Shown: one piece after another, positions 1 to 4,990 of the stretch
How the letters are laid out: every line of letters begins with the position of its first letter
How positions within the stretch are numbered: position 1 is the stretch's first letter
Assembly (NCBI GenBank): GCA_021776755.1
Contig: JAJFFI010000253.1
Location: 1-6,216 of the forward strand
Direction of reading: 5' to 3'
Origin: Alphaproteobacteria bacterium
GTDB lineage: Bacteria > Pseudomonadota > Alphaproteobacteria > JAJFFI01
Length of the DNA: 6,216 bases
Notes under the pieces: generated by a model
What the model saw: the letters and a program-made list of their open reading frames with translations, nothing else
Told to the model about the DNA's origin: nothing
Databases searched by the model: none
Translations under genes and position numbers: made by a program

Positions 1-348
1 ATCGAGCCCGCGATCTGGACTGGGCTGCCCGAAGACTCGCCCATCGTGCGGGAGGAACTCTTCGGGCCCTGCGCCCACGTCCGCCCGTTCGACGAGGAGG
101 ACGAGGCGATCGCGCTCGCCAATGACAGCACCTACGGGCTCGCGACCTCGGTCTGGACCAGCGATCTCTCCCGCGGCAACCGGGTGGCGCAGGCCATTGA
201 TGTCGGGATCACCTGGGTCAATTGCTGGTTCCTCCGCGACCTTCGCACACCGTTCGGCGGCTCCAAGGCCTCGGGTATCGGGCGCGAGGGCGGGGTGCAT
301 TCGCTGGAGTTCTACACCGAGCTCAAGAACATCTGCGTGAAGCTGTAA
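1..348 (+). CDS. 2-hydroxymuconate / 2-aminomuconate semialdehyde dehydrogenase, C-terminal part (cut by window start)
   Basis: The frame is open from base 1 to TAA at 346-348 and gives the last 115 residues of an NAD-dependent aldehyde dehydrogenase. Visible family marks are REELFGP (the EE-FGP block, residues 17-23), YGLATSVWT, and the tail block TPFGGSKASGIGREGG. The stretch VNCWFLRDLRTPFGG followed by EFYTELKNICVKL is typical of the XylG/DmpC and AmnC/NbaE branch, which oxidises the ring-cleavage semialdehyde (2-hydroxymuconate or 2-aminomuconate semialdehyde) to the dicarboxylate in meta-cleavage pathways. The catalytic Cys, the general-base Glu and most of the NAD-binding fold lie upstream of the window. 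The GTG at 46-48 is an internal Val codon, not a start. Convergent with a gene resembling 2-aminomuconate deaminase, which favours the aminomuconate substrate, but the fragment alone cannot separate the two activities. Family assignment is strong; substrate is inference. Confidence 0.88.
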   Translation: MEPAIWTGLPEDSPIVREELFGPCAHVRPFDEEDEAIALANDSTYGLATSVWTSDLSRGNRVAQAIDVGITWVNCWFLRDLRTPFGGSKASGIGREGGVHSLEFYTELKNICVKL

Positions 349-360
349 GAACGCCGAAGC

Positions 361-449
361 GTCATTTCGACGCGCAGCGGAGAAATCTTGTAAGCGCTGC
401 CAAAAGTGTTGGATATGGAGGCAAGATTTCTCCCTGCGGTCGAAATGAC
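361..449. repeat. Long imperfect palindrome (MITE/REP-like intergenic element)
   Basis: The left arm (361-390) begins GTCATTTCGAC and ends GGAGAAATCTTG. The right arm (422-449) is its reverse complement except for two single-base gaps near the middle. The arms enclose a 31-base loop (391-421). As RNA or single-stranded DNA this would form a stem of about 28 bp. It sits 12 bases after the dehydrogenase stop and there is no T-run after the right arm, so it is not a standard intrinsic terminator. From memory, short repeats of the kind GTCATTTCGA...GGAGAAATCT recur in intergenic DNA of many bacteria, so this is probably one copy of a dispersed non-autonomous element. The copy number in this genome cannot be judged from one window. 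Confidence 0.8.
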
Positions 450-515
450 AGAGTGTGCGGCTCAATAACGTTCCGCAACCTTCCCGTAACCGATCGAAGA
501 GACCAAAGCGCTCGG

Positions 516-537
516 AAAAAAATCAGCCGCTCGCCGA
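516..537 (-). terminator. Possible intrinsic terminator after the RidA-family gene
   Basis: Read on the minus strand, TCGGC-GAGCG-GCTGA (537 to 523) can fold into a 5-bp stem with one G-U pair and a 5-base loop. It is followed directly by seven T (522-516). It lies about 43 bases past the stop codon of the RidA-family gene and in the right orientation for it. The stem is short, so this is a modest call; the T-run next to a GC-rich stem in otherwise GC-rich DNA is the main support. Confidence 0.4.
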
Positions 538-579
538 AGGTCCGCGCGGCACGAAATTTAACATACTGACCTGATTGAC

Positions 580-984
580 TTAATCGCGGGCACTCGCGAC
601 AGCCCGCATTTCGATCAGCATTGCGGGCTTCGGCAGCGCCTTCACCGCGACGGTGGTGCGGGCGGGGCCGGTGGCGGCGTCGAAATGACGGTTCCAGACC
701 GCGTTGTAACCCGGCAAATCGTCCATGTCAGTGAGGAATGTCGTAATTTCGGCGAGGTCTTCGAGCCGTGTGCCGGCACCCTCGAGGACGGCCGCGAGAT
801 TGGCGATCAGCGCTTCGGTCTGGGCCGCGATGCTCTCGGGTACCGAGCCATCGGGCTGGCGCGCGCTGGCCTCCGACAGGAACAACAGCCCGCCGACCCT
901 GCACACATGGGGATTGTTTGCGAGCGGTTGCGCCCGGCCCTCGATAATTCCGTCCTTCCTCAACCACCCCTCGTCATTCCGCAT
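580..984 (-). CDS. RidA (YjgF/YER057c/UK114) family protein, probable 2-aminomuconate deaminase-like
   Basis: The product is 134 residues, the usual size for a RidA-fold subunit, which forms trimers with active sites between subunits. RidA marks are present: GYNAVWNRHF (92-101), the loop PARTTV with the Arg (R109) that binds substrate carboxylate in RidA proteins, and IEMRAVA near the C-terminus with the conserved Glu (E125). The N-terminal part, EGRAQPLANNPHVCRVG, and the LEDLAEITTFLTDMDD segment resemble 2-aminomuconate deaminase (AmnD/NbaF type) more than the generic imine deaminase RidA. That enzyme hydrolyses 2-aminomuconate to 4-oxalocrotonate and ammonia. The neighbouring semialdehyde dehydrogenase would make the substrate, which supports this reading. 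I chose the ATG at 984-982: the frame runs on upstream to 1254, but those 90 residues are low-complexity, unlike the family, and would overlap the divergent genes. No clear Shine-Dalgarno precedes this ATG, so the start is less certain than the family. Confidence 0.85.
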   Translation of the reverse strand: MRNDEGWLRKDGIIEGRAQPLANNPHVCRVGGLLFLSEASARQPDGSVPESIAAQTEALIANLAAVLEGAGTRLEDLAEITTFLTDMDDLPGYNAVWNRHFDAATGPARTTVAVKALPKPAMLIEMRAVASARD

Positions 985-1006
985 CGTGCAATCGGATATA
1001 GGCTCC

Positions 1007-1035
1007 CTTATGATCGCGGCCTTGACCGGAGGCAA
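1007..1035 (-). promoter_or_regulatory. Candidate sigma-70-like promoter for the RidA-family gene
   Basis: On the minus strand, TTGCCT (1035-1030; 4 of 6 to TTGACA) and CATAAG (1012-1007; 4 of 6 to TATAAT) are separated by 17 bases. The transcript would start near base 1000 with a leader of roughly 16 bases before the ATG at 984. Spacing and position fit, but both boxes are mediocre. On the other strand a TATGAT (1009-1014) overlaps the same place without a good -35 box, so this may be a divergent control region. Confidence 0.3.
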
Positions 1036-1213
1036 GCATCGGGAGCGCCGCATGCTAGGGCTGACAGCATCCAGTTTGCAGCAATGGATCGGCGAGCAAG
1101 AGATCGGCTCGCTGGGGCGCGGCGCGGACTTCCTCGCCGGCCCGGACAAGTCCGCGATCCTTGGCGGCAACGCCGCCCGCCGGCTTGGGCTCGACGCGCC
1201 CGTCCCGGCCTGA
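1010..1213 (+). pseudogene. Remnant of an amidohydrolase (Amidohydrolase_2 / ACMSD-like) C-terminus
   Basis: A plus-strand frame ending at TGA 1211-1213 encodes FLAGPDKSAILGGNAARRLGLD near its end. The pattern 'acid-K-x-x-I-L-x-G-N-A-A-R-L-x-G-L' is the characteristic last helix of metal-dependent amidohydrolases of the Amidohydrolase_2 family, which includes 2-amino-3-carboxymuconate semialdehyde decarboxylase (ACMSD). Intact members are about 300 residues or more; here the frame has no catalytic His/Asp metal ligands and the sequence further upstream is the antisense of the RidA gene, so only the tail survives. Possible starts are ATG 1010 or ATG 1052; the latter has GGGAG at 1041-1045 six bases upstream, so a 53-residue peptide could still be translated. 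The chance that this is a real small gene or a coincidental frame is not negligible. Placement beside aminomuconate-type enzymes makes an ACMSD-like ancestor plausible, but that is inference. Confidence 0.45.
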
Positions 1214-1232
1214 TTGGCGCCATCGGTTTCTC

Positions 1233-1238
1233 GGAAAG
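1233..1238 (+). promoter_or_regulatory. Ribosome binding site that fixes the AEC transporter start
   Basis: GGAAAG six bases before ATG 1245. No other in-frame start near the hydrophobic N-terminus has a comparable purine-rich site, and the sequence before it does not look like a transporter. Confidence 0.55.
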
Positions 1239-1244
1239 CAGAAA

Positions 1245-2201
1245 ATGCAGGCAACCATCGAGATCGTCCTGCCTGTCTTCGCTATGATTTTGTGCGGATT
1301 CGTGGTCGGCAAGACGCCGCTGCTAAGTGCCGAAGGTATCAAGGGAATCAACAACTTCGTCTTCTACGTCGCCATCCCCGCCCTGCTGTTCCGATCGATG
1401 AGCACGCTCAAGGTGCCGGAAACCGTGGACGGCAGCATCATTCCCGCGTTTTTCATCCCGGCGCTCGGTGTTTTCCTTCTAGGAATTCTGATCGCCCGCC
1501 TTGCCCTCCGGCTGAATCTCGACCAGGCCGCGATTTTCGCGATGGGCAGTACCTTCGGGAACAACGTGCTGATGGGCATTCCCCTGATCCTGCTCGCGTT
1601 CGGGGAGGAAGGGCTGCTCGCGCATCTATTCATCATCAGTTTTCACCCGCTGATCCTGGTGACGATCCCGACACTGCTGATTGAGATCCAACGCAGCGGC
1701 GGCGGCGACAGGAAGTCCGTGTGGATGATAATCGGAAAGGCGCTCTACTCGCTTCTCAAGCACCCGGTGATTTTCGGAATGCTGGCAGGGCTGCTTTGGG
1801 GATGGGCGGGGCTGGGCCTCTGGAAGCCGGTTGAAACGTTCGCGGACATGCTGAAATCTGCTGCCGGCCCGGCGGCCCTGTTCGCGGTCGGCGCGACAAT
1901 GACGACCTTCTCGATCGGCGGCAACATCGCCCACAGCGTGATGATGGTGGTGCTCAAACTGATCGTTTTGCCCGCCGCCGTGTTCGCGAGCTGCCTCTAC
2001 GTGTTTGAAATGGACCCGATCTGGACGGCGGTCGCGACAATCGCCGCCGCCCTGCCCTCAGGTGTGAATGTTTATCTGCTGGCCACGCGGTATGATGTCT
2101 ATGTGGCACGCTCGACGACGTCGATCCTGATTTCCGCCGCGGCGTCCGTGGTGACGCTCAGCCTTCTCGTAGGCTTCCTTGTGACATGGGTAGGAAAATG
2201 A
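1245..2201 (+). CDS. AEC (auxin efflux carrier) family transporter
   Basis: A 318-residue, strongly hydrophobic inner-membrane protein with about ten predicted membrane helices, roughly at 5-22, 36-55, 66-90, 97-119, 125-147, 173-192, 207-222, 229-251, 258-280 and 292-315, in the 5+5 layout of the family. Typical AEC blocks are visible: FVFYVAIPALLF (38-49), the broken-helix motif GNNVLMGIPL (105-114), KHPVIFGMLAGLLWG (172-186) and AAALPSGVNVYLLA (267-280), where the family has a proline-centred crossover. Bacterial members are secondary carriers, some of them for dicarboxylates such as malate or malonate; the substrate here cannot be deduced. A start at 1161 would add 28 Pro/Arg-rich residues that overlap the amidohydrolase remnant, so ATG 1245 with its GGAAAG site is preferred. 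The gene overlaps the methyltransferase start by four bases. Given the neighbourhood, uptake or export of an organic acid is possible, as inference only. Confidence 0.9.
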   Translation: MQATIEIVLPVFAMILCGFVVGKTPLLSAEGIKGINNFVFYVAIPALLFRSMSTLKVPETVDGSIIPAFFIPALGVFLLGILIARLALRLNLDQAAIFAMGSTFGNNVLMGIPLILLAFGEEGLLAHLFIISFHPLILVTIPTLLIEIQRSGGGDRKSVWMIIGKALYSLLKHPVIFGMLAGLLWGWAGLGLWKPVETFADMLKSAAGPAALFAVGATMTTFSIGGNIAHSVMMVVLKLIVLPAAVFASCLYVFEMDPIWTAVATIAAALPSGVNVYLLATRYDVYVARSTTSILISAAASVVTLSLLVGFLVTWVGK

Positions 2202-3055
2202 CAAACAACGATACATTCGGCCAGGTCGCGTACTGGAACGAACTTCATGGCGACAAATGGGTGCGGCTGCAGGAGCGGATCGACCTGCTGCTTGGCCCGT
2301 TCGGCGACTCGGCGATCGCGATCCTCGACCCCAAGCCCGGCCTCCGGATACTCGATATCGGTTGCGGCTGCGGCAGCTCGACCCTGGCGCTGGCTGAAGC
2401 GGTCGGGCTCGAGGGGGCGGTCATCGGCGCGGATATCTCCAAGCCCATGATTGCGCGGGCCCGCGAACGCGCCGCTGCCCAATCCGCAGCACCGGTCGAA
2501 ATCATCGAGGCCGACATCCAGCGCCACGAATTTGCGCAAGGCGAGTTCGACGCGATCTTCTCGCGCTTCGGCGTCATGTTCTTCGACGATCCGGTCGCGG
2601 CATTCAGGAACATACTCCATGCCGCCAAGCCCGGCGCGCGGCTGGCTTTCGCCACCTGGCGCGACAAGCAGGAAAATCCCTGGGTGACCGAAGTCGCAAA
2701 GGCAGCAAAGCTCTATATCGAACTGCCGCCGCCACCTGCGCCCGACGAACCCGGCCAGTTCGCGTTTGCCGACGACGCGAAGGTGCTGGGTGTCCTGAAG
2801 CAGGCCGGCTGGCAGGATCCCGAGGCGCTCAAGGTCGATTTCCGGCTGAAACCCGGCAAGGACCTCGACGACGCCATCGGGTTCCTCACCCAGATGGGGC
2901 CGACCGGCAAGCTGCTCATCGACGCCGGACCTGCGGTTGCGGACAAGGTCGCCGCGGCCCTCAGGACGGCCCTGGCGCCCTACGTCGAGGACGGCGAACA
3001 GGCACCATCAATGCCCGCGGCAGGCTGGGTCTTCACCGCCAAGGCGCCGGTCTGA
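2198..3055 (+). CDS. Class I SAM-dependent methyltransferase (UbiE/Methyltransf_11/25-like)
   Basis: A 285-residue soluble protein. The SAM-binding motif I is ILDIGCGCGSST (51-62), the acidic end of strand 2 is GADIS (D79), and EADIQRHEF (104-112) matches the region that contacts the adenine. The post-motif SRFGVMFFDDPVAAFRNI (122-139) and PGARLAFATWR (145-155) are typical of the UbiE-like group of proteobacterial methyltransferases. The N-terminal AYWNELHGDKWV segment also recurs in that group. The acceptor is unknown; nothing identifies it as a ubiquinone enzyme. The chosen ATG overlaps the TGA of the transporter (ATGA, 2198-2201), with AGGA just before it, suggesting translational coupling. 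An in-frame ATG at 2186 would add only MGRK and lacks a ribosome site. The stop lies three bases from the end of the convergent gene, so both transcripts must overlap. Confidence 0.9.
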   Translation: MTNNDTFGQVAYWNELHGDKWVRLQERIDLLLGPFGDSAIAILDPKPGLRILDIGCGCGSSTLALAEAVGLEGAVIGADISKPMIARARERAAAQSAAPVEIIEADIQRHEFAQGEFDAIFSRFGVMFFDDPVAAFRNILHAAKPGARLAFATWRDKQENPWVTEVAKAAKLYIELPPPPAPDEPGQFAFADDAKVLGVLKQAGWQDPEALKVDFRLKPGKDLDDAIGFLTQMGPTGKLLIDAGPAVADKVAAALRTALAPYVEDGEQAPSMPAAGWVFTAKAPV

Positions 3056-3058
3056 GTG

Positions 3059-3427
3059 TTACTTTGCGTCGGCGAAGATCTTGTTGATCAGTTCGGCGCC
3101 GAGATTGAACGCCGGCAGGCCCCGGAACAGGAAGGCGAGAGCCGCGGTTGCGTGCATCTCTTCCTTGGTGGCGCCGGCGCGCTGGGCGGCGCGGCCGTGG
3201 TACTCGGCAGCCGGCGAGACATGCGACAACAGCACCGCGAACAGAATGAGCTGGGCCTGTTTGGGATCCATGCATTTCGGATACATGGCGCTCTCGCGGA
3301 TGTTTTCGATCTGCTCGAGCATCTCCGGATCGACCTCGAGGCCAAGCTTGATACGCTCGTGAATGCGCGGCGGCGTGAAGCCGATCAGCTCCTCATAGAT
3401 CTTTTCGTAGTCTTCCTGCTTGGACAT
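3059..3427 (-). CDS. Carboxymuconolactone decarboxylase (CMD) family protein
   Basis: A 122-residue all-helical protein with the CMD-domain signature in residues 57-108: AQLILFAVLLSHVSPAAEYH, then GATKEEMHATAALAFLFRG. The CMD superfamily covers PcaC (gamma-carboxymuconolactone decarboxylase of the protocatechuate pathway) and AhpD-like peroxidase partners with a CxxC site. Here the CxxC position reads A-A-E-Y-H (E75, H77) and the only Cys is C52, so the thiol peroxidase mechanism is excluded. The Glu-x-His arrangement is closer to PcaC-type proteins, but the overall sequence is not close enough to claim that activity. It is the last gene of the minus-strand run, 36 bases after the SDR-like gene, and probably shares its transcript. 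A purine-rich GAAAGA lies a few bases before ATG 3427. The function is not known. Confidence 0.85.
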   Translation of the reverse strand: MSKQEDYEKIYEELIGFTPPRIHERIKLGLEVDPEMLEQIENIRESAMYPKCMDPKQAQLILFAVLLSHVSPAAEYHGRAAQRAGATKEEMHATAALAFLFRGLPAFNLGAELINKIFADAK

Positions 3428-3450
3428 TCGCGTTCTTTCTGATCGGTGTT

Positions 3451-3468
3451 CAAGTTTCTGATATCAAA
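3451..3468. repeat. Left copy of an imperfect inverted repeat flanking the SDR-like gene
   Basis: CAAGTTTCTGATATCAAA. Its reverse complement recurs at 4262-4278 with one base missing (TTTGATTCAGAAACTTG). This copy overlaps the SDR stop codon and lies in the leader of the CMD-family gene. It contains the palindrome TGATATCA. Confidence 0.55.
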
Positions 3469-4243
3469 GCGTTCCCGGGTAATGCCCGCCATCCAGCAAC
3501 AGGTTCTGGCCATTGATATATCCGGAGCGCGCACTGCACAGGAACGCGCACGCATGGCCGAATTCCTCGGGATCGCCAAAGCGGCCCGCGGGATTGGTCT
3601 TGCGCCGCGCCTCTGAAGCCTCTTCGGCGGTAGAGCCCTGCTTTTTGGCGATCGACTCGAAATTTTCCCGCAGCCGGTCGGTCGCGAACTGACCGGGCAG
3701 CAGGTTGTTGATCGTGACATTGTGCTCGACCACCTGGCGGGCGAGTCCGGCGACAAAGCCGGTCAGCCCGGCGCGCGCGCCGTTCGAGAGCCCGATGTTC
3801 GGGATCGGCGCCTTCACCGACCCGGAGGTGATGTTCACGATCCGCCCGAAGCGGCGGTCGATCATCCCGTCGACGACCGACTTGATGAGAAAGATCGGCG
3901 CCAGCATGTTGGTCTGGACCGCCGCCATCCACTCAGCCTCCCCCCACTCGCGGAAATCCCCTGGTGGCGGGCCGCCCGCGTTGTTGACCAGGATATCCGG
4001 TGCCGGACATGCTGCGACGGCCGCGGCGCGGCCTTCCTCGGTGGCGATATCTCCCGCGACCGGCGTCACCGACACGCCTGTCGCATCGGCGATCTCGTGT
4101 GCCGTCGCCTCAAGCGTTTTCTCGGTGCGCGCGGTGATCACGAGGTCGACGCCTTCTTCCGCCAGGGCCTGTGCGCAGGCCTTTCCGAGCCCCTTGCTGG
4201 CCGCGCAAACGATGGCTTTCTTTCCCTGCAGTCCGAGATCCAT
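3464..4243 (-). CDS. Short-chain dehydrogenase/reductase-like protein with degenerate active site
   Basis: 259 residues, the normal length of a classical SDR with one Rossmann domain. Recognisable parts: a glycine-rich loop at 13-20 reading CAASKGLG (the first Gly of TGxxxGxG is Ala14), the NNAG motif (87-90), the active-site Asn (N112 in TNMLAP), strand 5 GRIVNITSGS (133-142) with candidate Ser140, the NNLLPGQFATDR block (179-190), and a C-terminal YINGQNLLLDGGHYPG. At the place of YxxxK the sequence is L152-S-N-G-A156-R157, so both catalytic Tyr and Lys are gone. I recall a conserved subgroup of beta-ketoacyl-ACP-reductase-like SDRs that lack this tetrad, so this is likely a family trait rather than a fresh mutation. 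Ordinary oxidoreduction is doubtful; the partner or substrate is unknown. It starts 39 bases after hdaA and has a good ribosome site (AAGGG, 4254-4250). Confidence 0.88.
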   Translation of the reverse strand: MDLGLQGKKAIVCAASKGLGKACAQALAEEGVDLVITARTEKTLEATAHEIADATGVSVTPVAGDIATEEGRAAAVAACPAPDILVNNAGGPPPGDFREWGEAEWMAAVQTNMLAPIFLIKSVVDGMIDRRFGRIVNITSGSVKAPIPNIGLSNGARAGLTGFVAGLARQVVEHNVTINNLLPGQFATDRLRENFESIAKKQGSTAEEASEARRKTNPAGRFGDPEEFGHACAFLCSARSGYINGQNLLLDGGHYPGTL

Positions 4244-4249
4244 AACAGG

Positions 4250-4254
4250 CCCTT
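4250..4254 (-). promoter_or_regulatory. Ribosome binding site of the SDR-like gene
   Basis: On the minus strand AAGGG is followed by six bases (CCTGTT) and the ATG at 4243-4241. It supports this start and shows the gene has its own initiation signal rather than depending on coupling to hdaA. Confidence 0.6.
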
Positions 4255-4261
4255 TTTGGTA

Positions 4262-4278
4262 TTTGATTCAGAAACTTG
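4262..4278. repeat. Right copy of the imperfect inverted repeat flanking the SDR-like gene
   Basis: TTTGATTCAGAAACTTG is the reverse complement of the copy at 3451-3468 with a single one-base gap. It lies in the 39-base gap between hdaA and the SDR-like gene, an AT-rich patch in GC-rich surroundings. It could be an operator, a trace of insertion or inversion, or chance. Confidence 0.55.
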
Positions 4279-4282
4279 CTGG

Positions 4283-4990
4283 TTATTGACCAATGTCCAT
4301 TTGCGCCAGGACCTTGCCGGCGAGTGGCACGGTCACTGCCCGGCCCTCGGCCAGCGCGGCAGCGTCGAGGGCGTCTGCAACGATCTTCAGGGCCGGGAAA
4401 CTGCGCTCGATCCGGGGCAGCAGAAACTGGATGACATCCGGTGAGACCCGGAGTTGGCGGTCCGCAAAATGCTTGGTGAGCACCGCTGCCATCAGGGCAT
4501 CATCGGGCGGATCGATCCGCGCCGCAGGGGCGGCCAGCAGGCGGGACCGCAGATCGGGCAGCGCCAGCGGCCAGCGGGCCGGCGCCTCGCGGGCGGTGAG
4601 CAGCAACTGGCCCCCCGAAGCCTTGAGCGTGTTGTAGATATGGAAAACGGCGGTCTCGCGGGCCGGGTCGAACGGCACGAACCGGTCGGCGTCTTCGAGC
4701 AGGAGCCAGCGCTCGCCCGCGATGTGTGAAAGGACATCGGCGCCGTTGAGGGTTTCCGGCAGGAGCGACACGACCTGCCCGCCGCCGTCACGCACCCGGG
4801 CGCGCCAGACCTGCGCCAAATGCGTCTTGCCGCTTGCGGCCGGCCCGTAAAGCGTGAGCGCGGGCGCGGGCCAGTTGGGCCAGCGGTCGATCCAGGCTAC
4901 GGCCTCCATGTTTCCGTCAGCGACAAGAAAATCACCCCGCCCCATCGACGGCCGGTGATCGAGGTCGAGGGTGAGTTGGCGTCCGGTCAC
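4283..4990 (-). CDS. hdaA: HdaA: DnaA-related AAA+ protein for regulatory inactivation of DnaA
   Basis: 235 residues, matching Hda (about 230). It is a DnaA-like AAA+ domain without the DNA-binding domain IV. The N-terminal QLTLDL (5-10) fits the beta-clamp binding motif by which Hda docks on DnaN. Walker A is GPAASGKT (49-56), the Walker B-like strand is LLLEDAD (96-102), LPDLRSRL (144-151) holds the arginine finger (R150 by alignment with DnaA-type SRL/SRF), and R196 in IERSFPALK is the probable sensor II Arg. With the clamp, Hda/HdaA stimulates ATP hydrolysis by DnaA and so restrains new rounds of replication initiation. The start codon is GTG (4990-4988), overlapping the stop of the upstream AI-2E gene as GTGA; the clamp motif so close to it supports the choice. 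The co-expression with a membrane transporter gene is a positional link I recall from alphaproteobacteria, with no known mechanistic reason. Confidence 0.92.
   Translation of the reverse strand: MTGRQLTLDLDHRPSMGRGDFLVADGNMEAVAWIDRWPNWPAPALTLYGPAASGKTHLAQVWRARVRDGGGQVVSLLPETLNGADVLSHIAGERWLLLEDADRFVPFDPARETAVFHIYNTLKASGGQLLLTAREAPARWPLALPDLRSRLLAAPAARIDPPDDALMAAVLTKHFADRQLRVSPDVIQFLLPRIERSFPALKIVADALDAAALAEGRAVTVPLAGKVLAQMDIGQ

Noticed and set aside
222..569. Open frame running from the dehydrogenase end through the intergenic palindrome
   Set aside because: It begins out of frame within the dehydrogenase gene and crosses the repeat; the product is basic and motif-free.
679..689. GTCGAAATGAC inside the RidA gene, identical to part of the palindrome's right arm
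   Set aside because: Only 11 bases, in coding sequence with sensible codons for the conserved H-F-D region; no second arm nearby. Probably chance.
1009..1014. Plus-strand TATGAT as a -10 box for the transporter operon
   Set aside because: The hexamer is good, but at 16-18 bases upstream I find no -35 better than 3 of 6, and it would leave a leader of more than 200 bases. Noted as possible only.
1161..1244. Earlier start for the AEC transporter
   Set aside because: The extra 28 residues are Pro/Arg-rich, not membrane-like, and overlap the amidohydrolase remnant. ATG 1245 has a purine-rich site at proper spacing.
985..1254. Upstream extension of the RidA-family frame to 1254 (minus)
   Set aside because: It adds 90 residues rich in Arg, Pro and Ser with no family match, and overlaps the divergent transporter start. 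The RidA fold is complete from the ATG at 984.
2099..2667. Minus-strand open frames opposite the transporter end and the methyltransferase
   Set aside because: They are the complement of clear SAM-binding motifs on the plus strand and show no domain of their own.
3722..4444. Long open frames opposite the SDR-like gene and hdaA
   Set aside because: Antisense frames stay open because of high GC at third positions. Their translations are Arg/Gly/His-rich with no recognisable motif, whereas the minus-strand proteins have clear domains.
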